Assembly: GCA_964531695.1 (NCBI GenBank)
Contig: CAZHEH010000049.1
Span: 1 to 13,351 of the forward strand
Reading direction: 5' to 3'
Length of the DNA stretch: 13,351 bases
From: JAGXKT01 sp964531695
Lineage (GTDB): Bacteria; Planctomycetota; Phycisphaerae; SM23-33
In this document: positions 7,538 to 13,351 of the stretch, piece after piece
Layout: every line of letters begins with the position of its first letter
Numbering within the stretch: the stretch's first letter is position 1
Translations under genes and position numbers: made by a program
The notes under the pieces: generated by a model
The model's input: only the letters and a program-made list of their open reading frames with translations
Databases searched by the model: none
What the model was told of the DNA's origin: nothing

Positions 7538-8854
7538 ATGATCAACAAGCTTCTGCAGCGCATCGAGAAACGTTCCAGCGTAATTGGCGTAATCGGCCTG
7601 GGTTACGTCGGCCTGCCGCTCGTGCGGGAGTTCACCCACGGCGGCGCCAAGGTCATCGGCTTCGACGTGGACCCCGAGAAGGTCGAGCGGCTGACGGCCG
7701 GCGAGAGCTACATCGGGCACATTCCGTCGGAGCTGATCGCCGACATGGTCGGGTCCGGCGAGTTCGAGGCGACGGCCGACTTCTCGCGGCTCTCGGAGCC
7801 GGACTGCATCCTGATCTGCGTGCCGACGCCGCTGAGCAAGATGCGCGAGCCGGACATGACCTACGTCGAGGCCACGGCCCGCACGATCCGCGACAACCTC
7901 CGCAAGGGCCAGCTCGTCGTGCTGGAATCGACGACCTACCCCGGCACGACCCGCGAGGTGATGCTGCCGATCCTGGCCGAGTCGGGCCTGGCCGTCGGCG
8001 AGGACTTCTTCCTGGCCTACTCCCCCGAGCGGGAGGACCCCGGCCGGGAGGACTACACGACCAAGACGATTCCAAAGGTCGTCGGCGGCTACGACGCCGA
8101 CAGCCGCAAGGCCGCCAAGGCCTGCTACGAAATCGCGATCGACAACGTCGTGCTCGTCTCGAGCTGCGAGGCGGCCGAGGCGTCGAAGATTCTGGAAAAC
8201 ACCTACCGCTGCGTGAACATCGCACTGGTCAACGAGCTCAAGAAGCTCTTCGACCGCATGGGCATCGACGTATGGGAGGTCATCCACGCCGCGAGCACGA
8301 AGCCGTTCGGCTTCACGCCATTCTTCCCCGGCCCGGGCCTCGGCGGGCACTGCATCCCGATCGACCCGTTCTACCTGTCCTGGAAGGCCCGGGAGTACGG
8401 CCTGCCGACGCGGTTCATCGAGCTGGCCGGCGAGGTGAACGTCTCCATGCCGGAGTACGTGGTGCATCGGACCATGGACGCACTGAACGAGCGGGGCAAG
8501 GCGATGAAAGGCGCGAAGATCCTCGTCCTCGGCCTGGCCTACAAGAAGAACGTCGACGACGTCCGCGAGAGCCCGTCGCTGGAGCTGATCGAGCTGCTGC
8601 AGGATCGCGGGGCCAAGGTCGACTACAACGACCCCTACGTGCCGCGGACCCACCGCATGCGCGACTACGACCTGCGGATGACCTCCAAGAAGCTCACGGC
8701 CAAGCGCCTGGCCGAGTACGACGCCGTGCTGATCTCCACCGACCACGACGACTACGACTGGCAGTGGATCGTCGACAACGCCCAGGTCGTCATCGACACC
8801 CGCAACGCCACCAAAGGCGTCAAACGCGGCCGGAAGAAGATCGTCAAGGCCTAG
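7538..8854 (+). CDS. Nucleotide-sugar 6-dehydrogenase (UDP-GlcNAc/UDP-Glc type)
   Basis: This 438-residue NAD-dependent enzyme oxidises C6 of a UDP-sugar to a uronic acid in two steps. The Rossmann motif is GVIGLGYVGLP at 17-27. ESTTYPGTT at 130-138 and YSPEREDPG at 161-169 follow. The central helix has ENTYRCVNIALVNE at 220-233, and the catalytic cysteine is Cys272 in GPGLGGHCIPIDP. The C-terminal domain contains VLGLAYKKNVDDVRESPS. SPEREDPG and GLGGHCIPIDP recall the WbpA/TviB branch (UDP-GlcNAc dehydrogenases) more than UDP-glucose dehydrogenases, but substrate choice is inferred. The start at 7538 has GAGAGG about 7 bases upstream; the in-frame ATG at 7502 has none. It is divergent from the operon and probably supplies its uronic acid precursor. 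A weak -10 (CATAAT, 7482-7487) lies upstream. Confidence 0.95.
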   Translation: MINKLLQRIEKRSSVIGVIGLGYVGLPLVREFTHGGAKVIGFDVDPEKVERLTAGESYIGHIPSELIADMVGSGEFEATADFSRLSEPDCILICVPTPLSKMREPDMTYVEATARTIRDNLRKGQLVVLESTTYPGTTREVMLPILAESGLAVGEDFFLAYSPEREDPGREDYTTKTIPKVVGGYDADSRKAAKACYEIAIDNVVLVSSCEAAEASKILENTYRCVNIALVNELKKLFDRMGIDVWEVIHAASTKPFGFTPFFPGPGLGGHCIPIDPFYLSWKAREYGLPTRFIELAGEVNVSMPEYVVHRTMDALNERGKAMKGAKILVLGLAYKKNVDDVRESPSLELIELLQDRGAKVDYNDPYVPRTHRMRDYDLRMTSKKLTAKRLAEYDAVLISTDHDDYDWQWIVDNAQVVIDTRNATKGVKRGRKKIVKA

Positions 8855-8867
8855 GCGCCGCAGGCGT

Positions 8868-8888
8868 CCGGCCCGCGCATCGCGCCGG
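8868..8888. terminator. GC-rich hairpin between convergent genes
   Basis: The 43-base gap between the convergent dehydrogenase and beta-helix genes holds an imperfect inverted repeat, with CCGGCCCGCG pairing to CGCGCCGG across a two-base loop. There is no T-run on either side, so it is not a standard intrinsic terminator. It could slow transcription from both directions. Confidence 0.25.
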
Positions 8889-8897
8889 TCCGCCGGC

Positions 8898-9935
8898 TCA
8901 CTTCCAGTCTACCGGAAGAGCCCACCTGCCCGGCCCGCCGTAGTTGCCTCCGGCGTCCTCGGCGCCGTCCAGCACGACGCCCATCGTCGCGGCGCGCTCC
9001 TTCCACGTCCCGCCGGGAATCGACACGCCGGAGCATGCCACGTTCGTTCCGTTCCGGCCGGGCACGACCTTCACCGCCGCCTCCAGGCCGGAACCGTCCA
9101 TCGTCTCGGCGTGGAACCCGCGCACCACGTGCCCCGTCGTCTTGCCGGTCCGGTCCGGGTGGAACCGGATGCCGTACTTGACGACCGTGCCGTGGTCGCC
9201 GCCCTCGAAGCGGATGTTCTGGAACGTCTTGCACGAGCCCACAACCTCGACGGCCGCGCCGTCCGGGTTATAGGCCGCGCCAATGAGCCAATCCGAGTAC
9301 CGACCCGACGAACCGTCGACCTCCGCGACCGGGCCGCTCCAGCCGTCGGTGCGGCTCTCCACGATCAGCCCCCGCACCCAGCCGCCGTTGTGCTGGTCGA
9401 GCTTCAGCGCCACGCCGAACGGGGCGTCCACCTGGAGCCCGTCGATCTCCGCACCCCAAGACCGCTCCAGCCACACGCCGTAGCCGTTCGGATGGCGAAC
9501 CCGAATGTCCGTCAGCCGCTCACCGTACTTGAAGTTGATGCCATGGACGCCCTTGGCATTGTAGTAGCACGCGACGTTCAGATGCTCGACCCACTTGCAC
9601 GAGCCCAGCTCGATGACGGGCTCATCCGTCTTCGGCCCGACGTACTTGATCCACACGCCCGGCTCACAGATCACGGCCTTCAATCCGTCGAAGCTCACCG
9701 GCTTTGTCACGTGGTACATGCCGCTCAGCCGCAACGTGCCGCCCTGGGCGGCGAGCACCTCGTCCGCCAGCGTCTGGTTGTCTATCTCCGGACCGGCCGC
9801 GTTCGCCTGGGGCGGCCGGTAGCGCGGCAGCATCGCCAGACCCAACAGAACCACGACCGGCAGCACTCGCTTCAACTCGTCGACTCGGCTACTTCGGGCG
9901 AAGGGCGAATCTCGTCTTACATCTCTTCCTGACAT
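8898..9935 (-). CDS. Secreted protein resembling right-handed beta-helix proteins
   Basis: This 345-residue protein starts with a basic N-terminus and a hydrophobic stretch (VLPVVVLLGLAML, about 25-37), then QANAAGPE, which looks like a signal peptidase I site near residue 47. The mature part opens with a segment like pectate-lyase-type proteins (residues about 56-85, with GGTLRLSGMYHV and CEPGVWIKYVG). Turns with alternating V/I and N/D/G residues follow (VEHLNVACYYNAKGVHGINF, RLTDIRV, IDGLQVDAPFGVALKL, VRGLIVES). Such folds bind or cleave polysaccharides. No catalytic set is certain, so activity is not claimed. The start at 9935 has GAGGTG seven bases upstream. The frame is open to 10328, but that would bury the signal peptide. 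It is convergent with the dehydrogenase gene and probably acts on a glycan outside the cytoplasm. Confidence 0.75.
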   Translation of the reverse strand: MSGRDVRRDSPFARSSRVDELKRVLPVVVLLGLAMLPRYRPPQANAAGPEIDNQTLADEVLAAQGGTLRLSGMYHVTKPVSFDGLKAVICEPGVWIKYVGPKTDEPVIELGSCKWVEHLNVACYYNAKGVHGINFKYGERLTDIRVRHPNGYGVWLERSWGAEIDGLQVDAPFGVALKLDQHNGGWVRGLIVESRTDGWSGPVAEVDGSSGRYSDWLIGAAYNPDGAAVEVVGSCKTFQNIRFEGGDHGTVVKYGIRFHPDRTGKTTGHVVRGFHAETMDGSGLEAAVKVVPGRNGTNVACSGVSIPGGTWKERAATMGVVLDGAEDAGGNYGGPGRWALPVDWK

Positions 9936-10328
9936 CTGAGTACACCTCACATCTACGAGGACCCACACGACGCCAAGCCCGCGAGCCCGTTCCTGAGCAC
10001 CGCTAGGAAGTCTACGATTCCTCGCGCGGGCGGCACGCCGAAGCGACCCCACGCACCCCGCGCAGGCCCCGCGGGCCGCAGAACACTCCGCCGGGCTTGG
10101 ACTTGCCTCAACCGGCTCCATCCCGTTTTCCGTTCGCGGACGTGCGACGCGATCCCCACGCGGCCAGAATGGCCCACCCCCTGCCGAGTCCTGCCGCATT
10201 CTGCCGAGTCCTGCCGAGTTCTGCCCAATCCTGCCGGATTCTGCCGAGTTCTGCCGGATTCCGCCCGATTCTGCCGCGTTGTGCCGGGCTCTGTATGTCA
10301 TAAATATTTTTGAGACAGACACTTGCAT
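9936..10328. other. Intergenic region between two minus-strand genes
   Basis: This 393-base gap separates the terminase-like gene from the beta-helix gene. Its right third holds the decamer array and a short AT-rich stretch (about 10295-10315, containing ATAAATATTTTT). The left part, 9936-10180, is GC-rich, and I see no RNA gene, convincing promoter or coding signal in it apart from the ribosome-binding site of the downstream gene. Confidence 0.6.
10181..10290. repeat. Array of eleven degenerate 10-bp tandem repeats
   Basis: Eleven consecutive decamers fit the consensus CTGCCGRRTY without gaps. The first six bases are CTGCCG in most units. Positions 7-8 are usually purines and positions 9-10 pyrimidines; unit 5 is CTGCCCAATC, unit 9 is CCGCCCGATT and unit 11 is GTGCCGGGCT. 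Units degrade toward the right end, and the next ten bases no longer match. The period of ten is not a multiple of three, so the array did not arise under codon constraint. There are no spacers, so it is not a CRISPR. The period is close to one DNA turn, which puts every CTGCCG on the same face. Confidence 0.92.
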
Positions 10329-11105
10329 TTACCTGGCCTCGTTCGCCGCGTTGCCGCGGTGTGCGCCCAGGGTAATTCCACGGAAGTATTCCCGCTTCTG
10401 CTCCTCTCTCACGGCCGTCAAAAGGTCCGGCTCGTCCGAATCTCCATCCCCCGCACCGGCATCCTCGGGGTCTTCCCCCGCCGGGCGCAACGCCGGGTCG
10501 AAGACCGGACGGATCACCTGGCAGTCGTCCGGGGGCAGCTCCGCCTCGGCCGCCTTCCGCCGCTTGTGTTCCTCCACCAGCGCTCCGGCCTCTTGGACCC
10601 CCTCGATCGCATCGCGGAAGGGCCCGGGACCGGGGCCCGGCCGGTTGGCCGGCTCGCCGGCCTTCTTCCGCGCCCGGCCGGGCGCGCCGTGGCGGCCGTC
10701 CCGCGGCTTCTTCGATCCGCTCCGGCGTCGGCGTCCGGCCCCCCCGCCCGCGGCCGGAGCGTCCGCCGCCGCTGACTCCTCCCGGCCGTCGTAGCTCTGC
10801 TGGAGCCACGGGGCGCGGAGTTGACCGGCCTCGCGGAGCAAGCTCATGCACGCCTTGCGGGCGGTCTCGCCGCCGCCCTGGCGGGCCAGCTCGACGAGTT
10901 TGTCGAAGACGAACTGCACCTCGGCCGTCTTGCGGGCGTCGAGCATCAGGTCGTGGGCCTCGGCGTACATCCGCAGCAGTTTGCGGAACGACGGGCTCTG
11001 GATCAGCCGTCGCCACTTGCTCGGGGGCAGGTTCATCAGCCCCACGACGTCCTCCGGCGCGATGTCCTGGGTCAGCAGATTCAGCAGCGCGGATGCCTTC
11101 GACAT
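10329..11105 (-). CDS. Uncharacterised protein with terminase-small-subunit-like HTH
   Basis: I do not recognise this 258-residue protein by name. Residues 10-60 (QDIAPEDVVGLMNLPPSKW, then QSPSFRKLLRMYAEAHDLML) resemble the helix-turn-helix start of phage terminase small subunits and related host proteins, in which a 'step, residue, Trp, then P-x-F' pattern follows the recognition helix. A helical stretch to about residue 96 (KLVELARQ, ARKACMSLLREAG) could mediate oligomer formation. Residues 110-165 are Ala/Gly/Pro/Arg-rich and probably disordered, with a basic cluster at 125-150. The tail from 190 is acidic, ending TAVREEQKREYFRGITLG. The start at 11105 has AGAGGAGA five bases upstream. It has its own promoter region and no phage neighbours, so DNA packaging is unlikely. 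DNA binding is inferred from the HTH resemblance only. Confidence 0.7.
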   Translation of the reverse strand: MSKASALLNLLTQDIAPEDVVGLMNLPPSKWRRLIQSPSFRKLLRMYAEAHDLMLDARKTAEVQFVFDKLVELARQGGGETARKACMSLLREAGQLRAPWLQQSYDGREESAAADAPAAGGGAGRRRRSGSKKPRDGRHGAPGRARKKAGEPANRPGPGPGPFRDAIEGVQEAGALVEEHKRRKAAEAELPPDDCQVIRPVFDPALRPAGEDPEDAGAGDGDSDEPDLLTAVREEQKREYFRGITLGAHRGNAANEAR

Positions 11106-11217
11106 GGCGGTCTCCTCTGTGCGGGATGGGCCGGACGCCTGACGCCGACCTCCCGCCCGTGCCGCGTCGGGAGTCGGCCCCGTGCGTCCGCGTGTATTCC
11201 CCGAATAGTGAATGTCC

Positions 11218-11252
11218 ATCATATATGATACACGTCATACACGGCAAGTCAA
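11218..11252 (-). promoter_or_regulatory. Sigma70-like promoter with 12-bp palindrome
   Basis: On the minus strand TTGACT (11252-11247) and TATCAT (11230-11225) are each five of six matches to consensus and are separated by 16 bases. This AT-rich patch stands out in GC-rich surroundings. Transcription would start near 11218 and give a leader of about 113 bases for the terminase-like gene. The perfect palindrome ATCATATATGAT (11218-11229) overlaps the -10 and the probable start site, as an operator would. Confidence 0.5.
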
Positions 11253-11291
11253 GCGGAAAAGGGACGGGCCCGGCAGCCGCAGCGAAGCCAA

Positions 11292-11306
11292 GGCCCCGTG
11301 GGGGCC
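11292..11306. repeat. Short perfect hairpin
   Basis: GGCCCC and GGGGCC flank a three-base loop (GTG). It lies 12 bases before the larger nested inverted repeat and may belong to the same REP-like cluster. Confidence 0.5.
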
Positions 11307-11318
11307 GTCAGAGGGTAG

Positions 11319-11382
11319 CCCCGCCCGTGCGGCCGGAGCGAGTCCCGGCGTGCCGGGACGAGTCGAAGGCCGGAGGGCGGGG
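11319..11382. repeat. REP-like nested inverted repeat
   Basis: An outer stem of eight bases (CCCCGCCC at 11319-11326 and GGGCGGGG at 11375-11382) encloses an inner stem of eight bases (GTCCCGGC at 11342-11349 and GCCGGGAC at 11352-11359) with a two-base loop. GGCC at 11331-11334 can also pair with GGCC at 11368-11371. Size, palindromic form and position beside a REP-associated transposase fragment fit a repetitive extragenic palindrome or BIME. Copies elsewhere in the genome would be needed to prove it. Confidence 0.55.
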
Positions 11383-11425
11383 AAAAGTTCACGCCGCAGC
11401 CCCGAGGAGCCCCGGCGGGGCGATT

Positions 11426-11533
11426 GAATCCCGGCCGCTGGGGAACCGCAGCTTCGTCGAGCAGCTCAGCGCCGCCATCGGCCGCGACTGGGTGCCCAAG
11501 AAGCCCACGCGGAAGCCCAAGAGGAAGAAACAG
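11426..11533 (+). pseudogene. C-terminal remnant of a REP-associated tyrosine transposase
   Basis: This plus-strand frame reads ESRPLGNRSFVEQLSAAIG, then RDWVPKKPTRKPKRKK, over 36 codons. It matches the characteristic tail of REP-associated (Y1/IS200-like) transposases, which normally has GRPLGs-xxFvexLe-xxxGR-xLxPkkxGRkpk. Nothing of the HUH catalytic domain or Tyr motif is visible upstream, so only the 3' end of the gene remains. A run of nine C (11542-11550) follows immediately. The fragment lies just downstream of a REP-like inverted repeat, the normal partner of such transposases. The call rests on motif memory, not on alignment. Confidence 0.65.
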
Positions 11534-11600
11534 CTTGTTTGCCCCCCCCCGATAGCCCTGCTGCGCGGCGGGAAAACCTCTGGCCGGATTCGCCATCTCG

Positions 11601-11609
11601 TGGTATTAT
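11601..11609 (+). promoter_or_regulatory. Candidate extended -10 promoter of the PEP-motif protein gene
   Basis: TGGTATTAT fits an extended -10 (TG-N-TATTAT). The -35 region (TGGCCG, 11581-11586) is poor. Transcription would start near 11616, with a leader of about 67 bases that contains a small hairpin (CCTGC/GCAGG, about 11622-11641). The rest of 11106-11682 holds the minus-strand promoter, the hairpins and the transposase fragment described separately. Confidence 0.35.
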
Positions 11610-11682
11610 CCGATGTTAGTCGCCTGCGGGAGGGCTGCAGGTCTTCTCGGGGGCGTCTTTGAGCCAATCGAAAGGAAGAGCT

Positions 11683-13323
11683 ATGCGCAGTCGCACCCTG
11701 CTCACGGCATTGGCGACGCTCACCGGACTGGTCGCGGCGGCCGCCGCGGACACGCCCGTGTCGCCCACCAGCAACCTGCCGTCCTCCTCGCCGGTGCAGT
11801 ACACCATCGCCCGACCGGCCGATGCCGTCTGGTGGTGGACCGGGGCGACCTACAACATCATGGACCCCACGAAGCTCCTCGCCTGCCGAGAGAGCGGCAT
11901 CGTGGAGGAGTATCAGGTGCACTTCGATGGCAATGGCGATGTCCTTTCTGCGTCTCTTGATAATCGCTACGACATGGGCATTCCCAACTGCCAGGACATC
12001 GTCGCACGGCCGGGCGGATATGTCGCAGTTGCTGGAACGAATGTTTACTTGCTAGACGAGAATCTTCAGCAGACCAGACACCCCATAAGCGTACCGCTCT
12101 CTGATATGTGGGATGCGCATGTCTATACGACGCTCGACTCGGCAGCGAATGTCGCAGGCCTGGACTACGCCATCTTCGTCGCGACGGAGAGCCATGACAT
12201 CCGCCGCATCACGGACCAAAGCGGAGGTTCCGTGAAGGTCGCCGATGGCCACACTCACAGCCTGGGCGGGATGGACCTCGACGCGGGCGCTTATACCGGT
12301 GGGCTGTTTGTCACGAACGGCGATCGATTCAGAGACATGCCCTCCAGTGGCGCGCCCATTAGCGGCAGCACCTACGTCGATATGGACAATCCCTTTGGGG
12401 GGCAGGCAGACGCATTCGGTGGCGGATACAGCACGCTTGCCCAGTTGTCGCGCATCGACCTCCACAACGCTCTCCCAGTTCAAGACGCTCAGGTATTTGC
12501 CTCACCCCCGCCCCCCGCACCTGACCCGGTAGCCCCGACATCTGCCTTGCCATCCAACTCCCCCGTCGCCTGCACCATCCAGCGTCCGGAGGGGGCCAAC
12601 TGGTTCTGGACGGGCGGGACCTACAAGTGCAGTGACCCAAGTCGCATGCTCGCCTGCCGCAATGACGGGATCGTCGAGGAGTATGAGATAAATCATAGTG
12701 GCGGAGATGTGGTAAGCGCTTCGCTTGTCAACCAGTATAATACCGGCATAGCTGGACTGCAGGATGTTGTCGCAAGGCCAGATGGTTATGTTGGTGTTGC
12801 TGATAATGATGTGATATTACTTGATGAGAACTTTAGTGAAGAGAGCAGAATTACTCCAAACTTAAGCAGTTTTTGGGATGCTCATGTCTATACTACGCTT
12901 GATCCGAGCGCTAATGTGAGCGGTCTTGACTGGGCGCTTTTAGTTGCGACTGATTCGGATGATATACGCAGGATAGCTGATATGATGGGTAATAGTGTTA
13001 AGGTCGCTGACGGCCAGACTTATTCACTTGGCGGTATGGATCTTGATGAGGCGCTTTATAGTAATGATTTGATGGTGACTGTTGGCGAGTATTTTAGAAA
13101 TATGGATAATGTTGGCAATCCTATAGGTTCCAGTGTATTTGTTGATATGAATAATGATCAAATTCCATCGGGAGATATCTATGGAAAGGATTTTTTCGCT
13201 TTGACAGAATGGGATAGGATAAATATACATAATCCTTTAGGCGTACAAGACGGACAAGTATATGTACCGGAGCCGGGCTCGCTAGCCCTAGCAGGTTTAG
13301 CCCACATAATTCACGAGTTTTGA
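11683..13323 (+). CDS. Secreted tandem-repeat protein with truncated PEP-CTERM signal
   Basis: This 546-residue protein starts with a clear signal peptide (MRSRTLLTALATLTGLVAAA, cleavage near Ala23-Asp24). Two copies of an unrecognised domain follow, at about 24-270 and 281-522, joined by a proline-rich linker. Shared segments include ACRxxGIVEEY, WDAHVYTTLD, SVKVADG and SLGGMDLD. Phrases like VARPxGYVxVAxxxVxLLDEN recall beta-propeller blades, which is a guess. The end reads VPEPGSLALAGLA, the exosortase recognition motif, at residues 528-540. It is followed by HIIHEF and a stop instead of the expected membrane helix and arginine cluster, so sorting by an exosortase is probably lost. The start at 11683 has AAAGGAAGAG just upstream. 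GC content drops sharply at about 12690-13260, inside copy 2. Exosortase systems commonly accompany exopolysaccharide loci. Confidence 0.85.
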   Translation: MRSRTLLTALATLTGLVAAAAADTPVSPTSNLPSSSPVQYTIARPADAVWWWTGATYNIMDPTKLLACRESGIVEEYQVHFDGNGDVLSASLDNRYDMGIPNCQDIVARPGGYVAVAGTNVYLLDENLQQTRHPISVPLSDMWDAHVYTTLDSAANVAGLDYAIFVATESHDIRRITDQSGGSVKVADGHTHSLGGMDLDAGAYTGGLFVTNGDRFRDMPSSGAPISGSTYVDMDNPFGGQADAFGGGYSTLAQLSRIDLHNALPVQDAQVFASPPPPAPDPVAPTSALPSNSPVACTIQRPEGANWFWTGGTYKCSDPSRMLACRNDGIVEEYEINHSGGDVVSASLVNQYNTGIAGLQDVVARPDGYVGVADNDVILLDENFSEESRITPNLSSFWDAHVYTTLDPSANVSGLDWALLVATDSDDIRRIADMMGNSVKVADGQTYSLGGMDLDEALYSNDLMVTVGEYFRNMDNVGNPIGSSVFVDMNNDQIPSGDIYGKDFFALTEWDRINIHNPLGVQDGQVYVPEPGSLALAGLAHIIHEF

Positions 13324-13351
13324 CGGTCTGCGCATAACAAAGGCCACCGAA
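13297..13351. mobile_element. Possible end of an insertion element
   Basis: The sequence after the PEP motif switches abruptly to TTAGCCCACATAATTCACGA and continues in a style unlike either the gene or a PEP-CTERM tail. An insertion-sequence end joined to the gene would explain the missing tail. No transposase, partner repeat or target duplication is inside the window, so this is only a suggestion. A frameshift or a natural gene end are alternatives. Confidence 0.25.

Noticed and set aside
7481..8746. Long minus-strand open frame opposite the dehydrogenase gene
   Set aside because: It is the usual antisense shadow of a GC-rich gene; the plus-strand frame contains all the catalytic motifs.
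10181..10290. Decamer array as a CRISPR
   Set aside because: Units are only ten bases, contiguous and without spacers, and there are no cas genes.
9936..10328. N-terminal extension of the beta-helix protein across the decamer array (open frame from ATG 10328, directly after the upstream stop)
   Set aside because: The extension would bury a good signal peptide, the repeat period of ten is not codon-like, and the start at 9935 has its own GAGGTG ribosome-binding site.
1..13351. tRNA, rRNA or known riboswitch
   Set aside because: No cloverleaf, conserved rRNA segment or recognisable aptamer was seen on either strand by eye.

Overview
The window looks like part of a surface-polysaccharide locus and its flank from a GC-rich Gram-negative bacterium. 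A PEP-CTERM-type secreted protein, sulfotransferases, a Wzx-type flippase and a fragment of a REP-associated transposase together suggest a Planctomycetota-like organism, perhaps Phycisphaerae. This is inferred from gene style only. No rRNA, tRNA or other taxonomic marker is present.

Positions 1-7249 (minus strand) hold a polysaccharide operon read from right to left. In transcription order it contains a NusG/RfaH-like antiterminator, a glycosyltransferase-like protein, a sulfotransferase, a GT4 glycosyltransferase, a Wzx-like flippase, a SAM methyltransferase and a second sulfotransferase that runs off the left edge. The run is interrupted at about 4345-4779 by a plus-strand remnant of another flippase, which marks a likely recombination junction. 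Genes left of the junction look less GC-rich than those to the right. The content points to a sulfated, possibly methylated, exported glycan. The priming transferase and polymerase are not in the window.

Positions 7250-8897 hold a divergent regulatory region and a plus-strand nucleotide-sugar dehydrogenase (UDP-GlcNAc/UDP-Glc 6-dehydrogenase type), which would supply a uronic acid precursor. Positions 8898-9935 (minus strand) encode a secreted protein resembling right-handed beta-helix proteins.

Positions 9936-11682 are an accessory-looking segment. It holds an array of eleven degenerate 10-bp tandem repeats, a gene for an uncharacterised protein whose N-terminus resembles phage terminase small-subunit HTH proteins, a well-formed divergent promoter, a nested inverted-repeat element resembling a REP sequence, and the 3' end of a REP-associated tyrosine transposase gene.

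Positions 11683-13323 (plus strand) encode a secreted protein built from two tandem copies of an unrecognised domain of about 250 residues, followed by a PEP motif. Its expected membrane and basic tail is missing, as if an insertion had cut off the 3' end. Base composition changes abruptly inside the second copy. All calls come from reading the sequence; no database search was possible.
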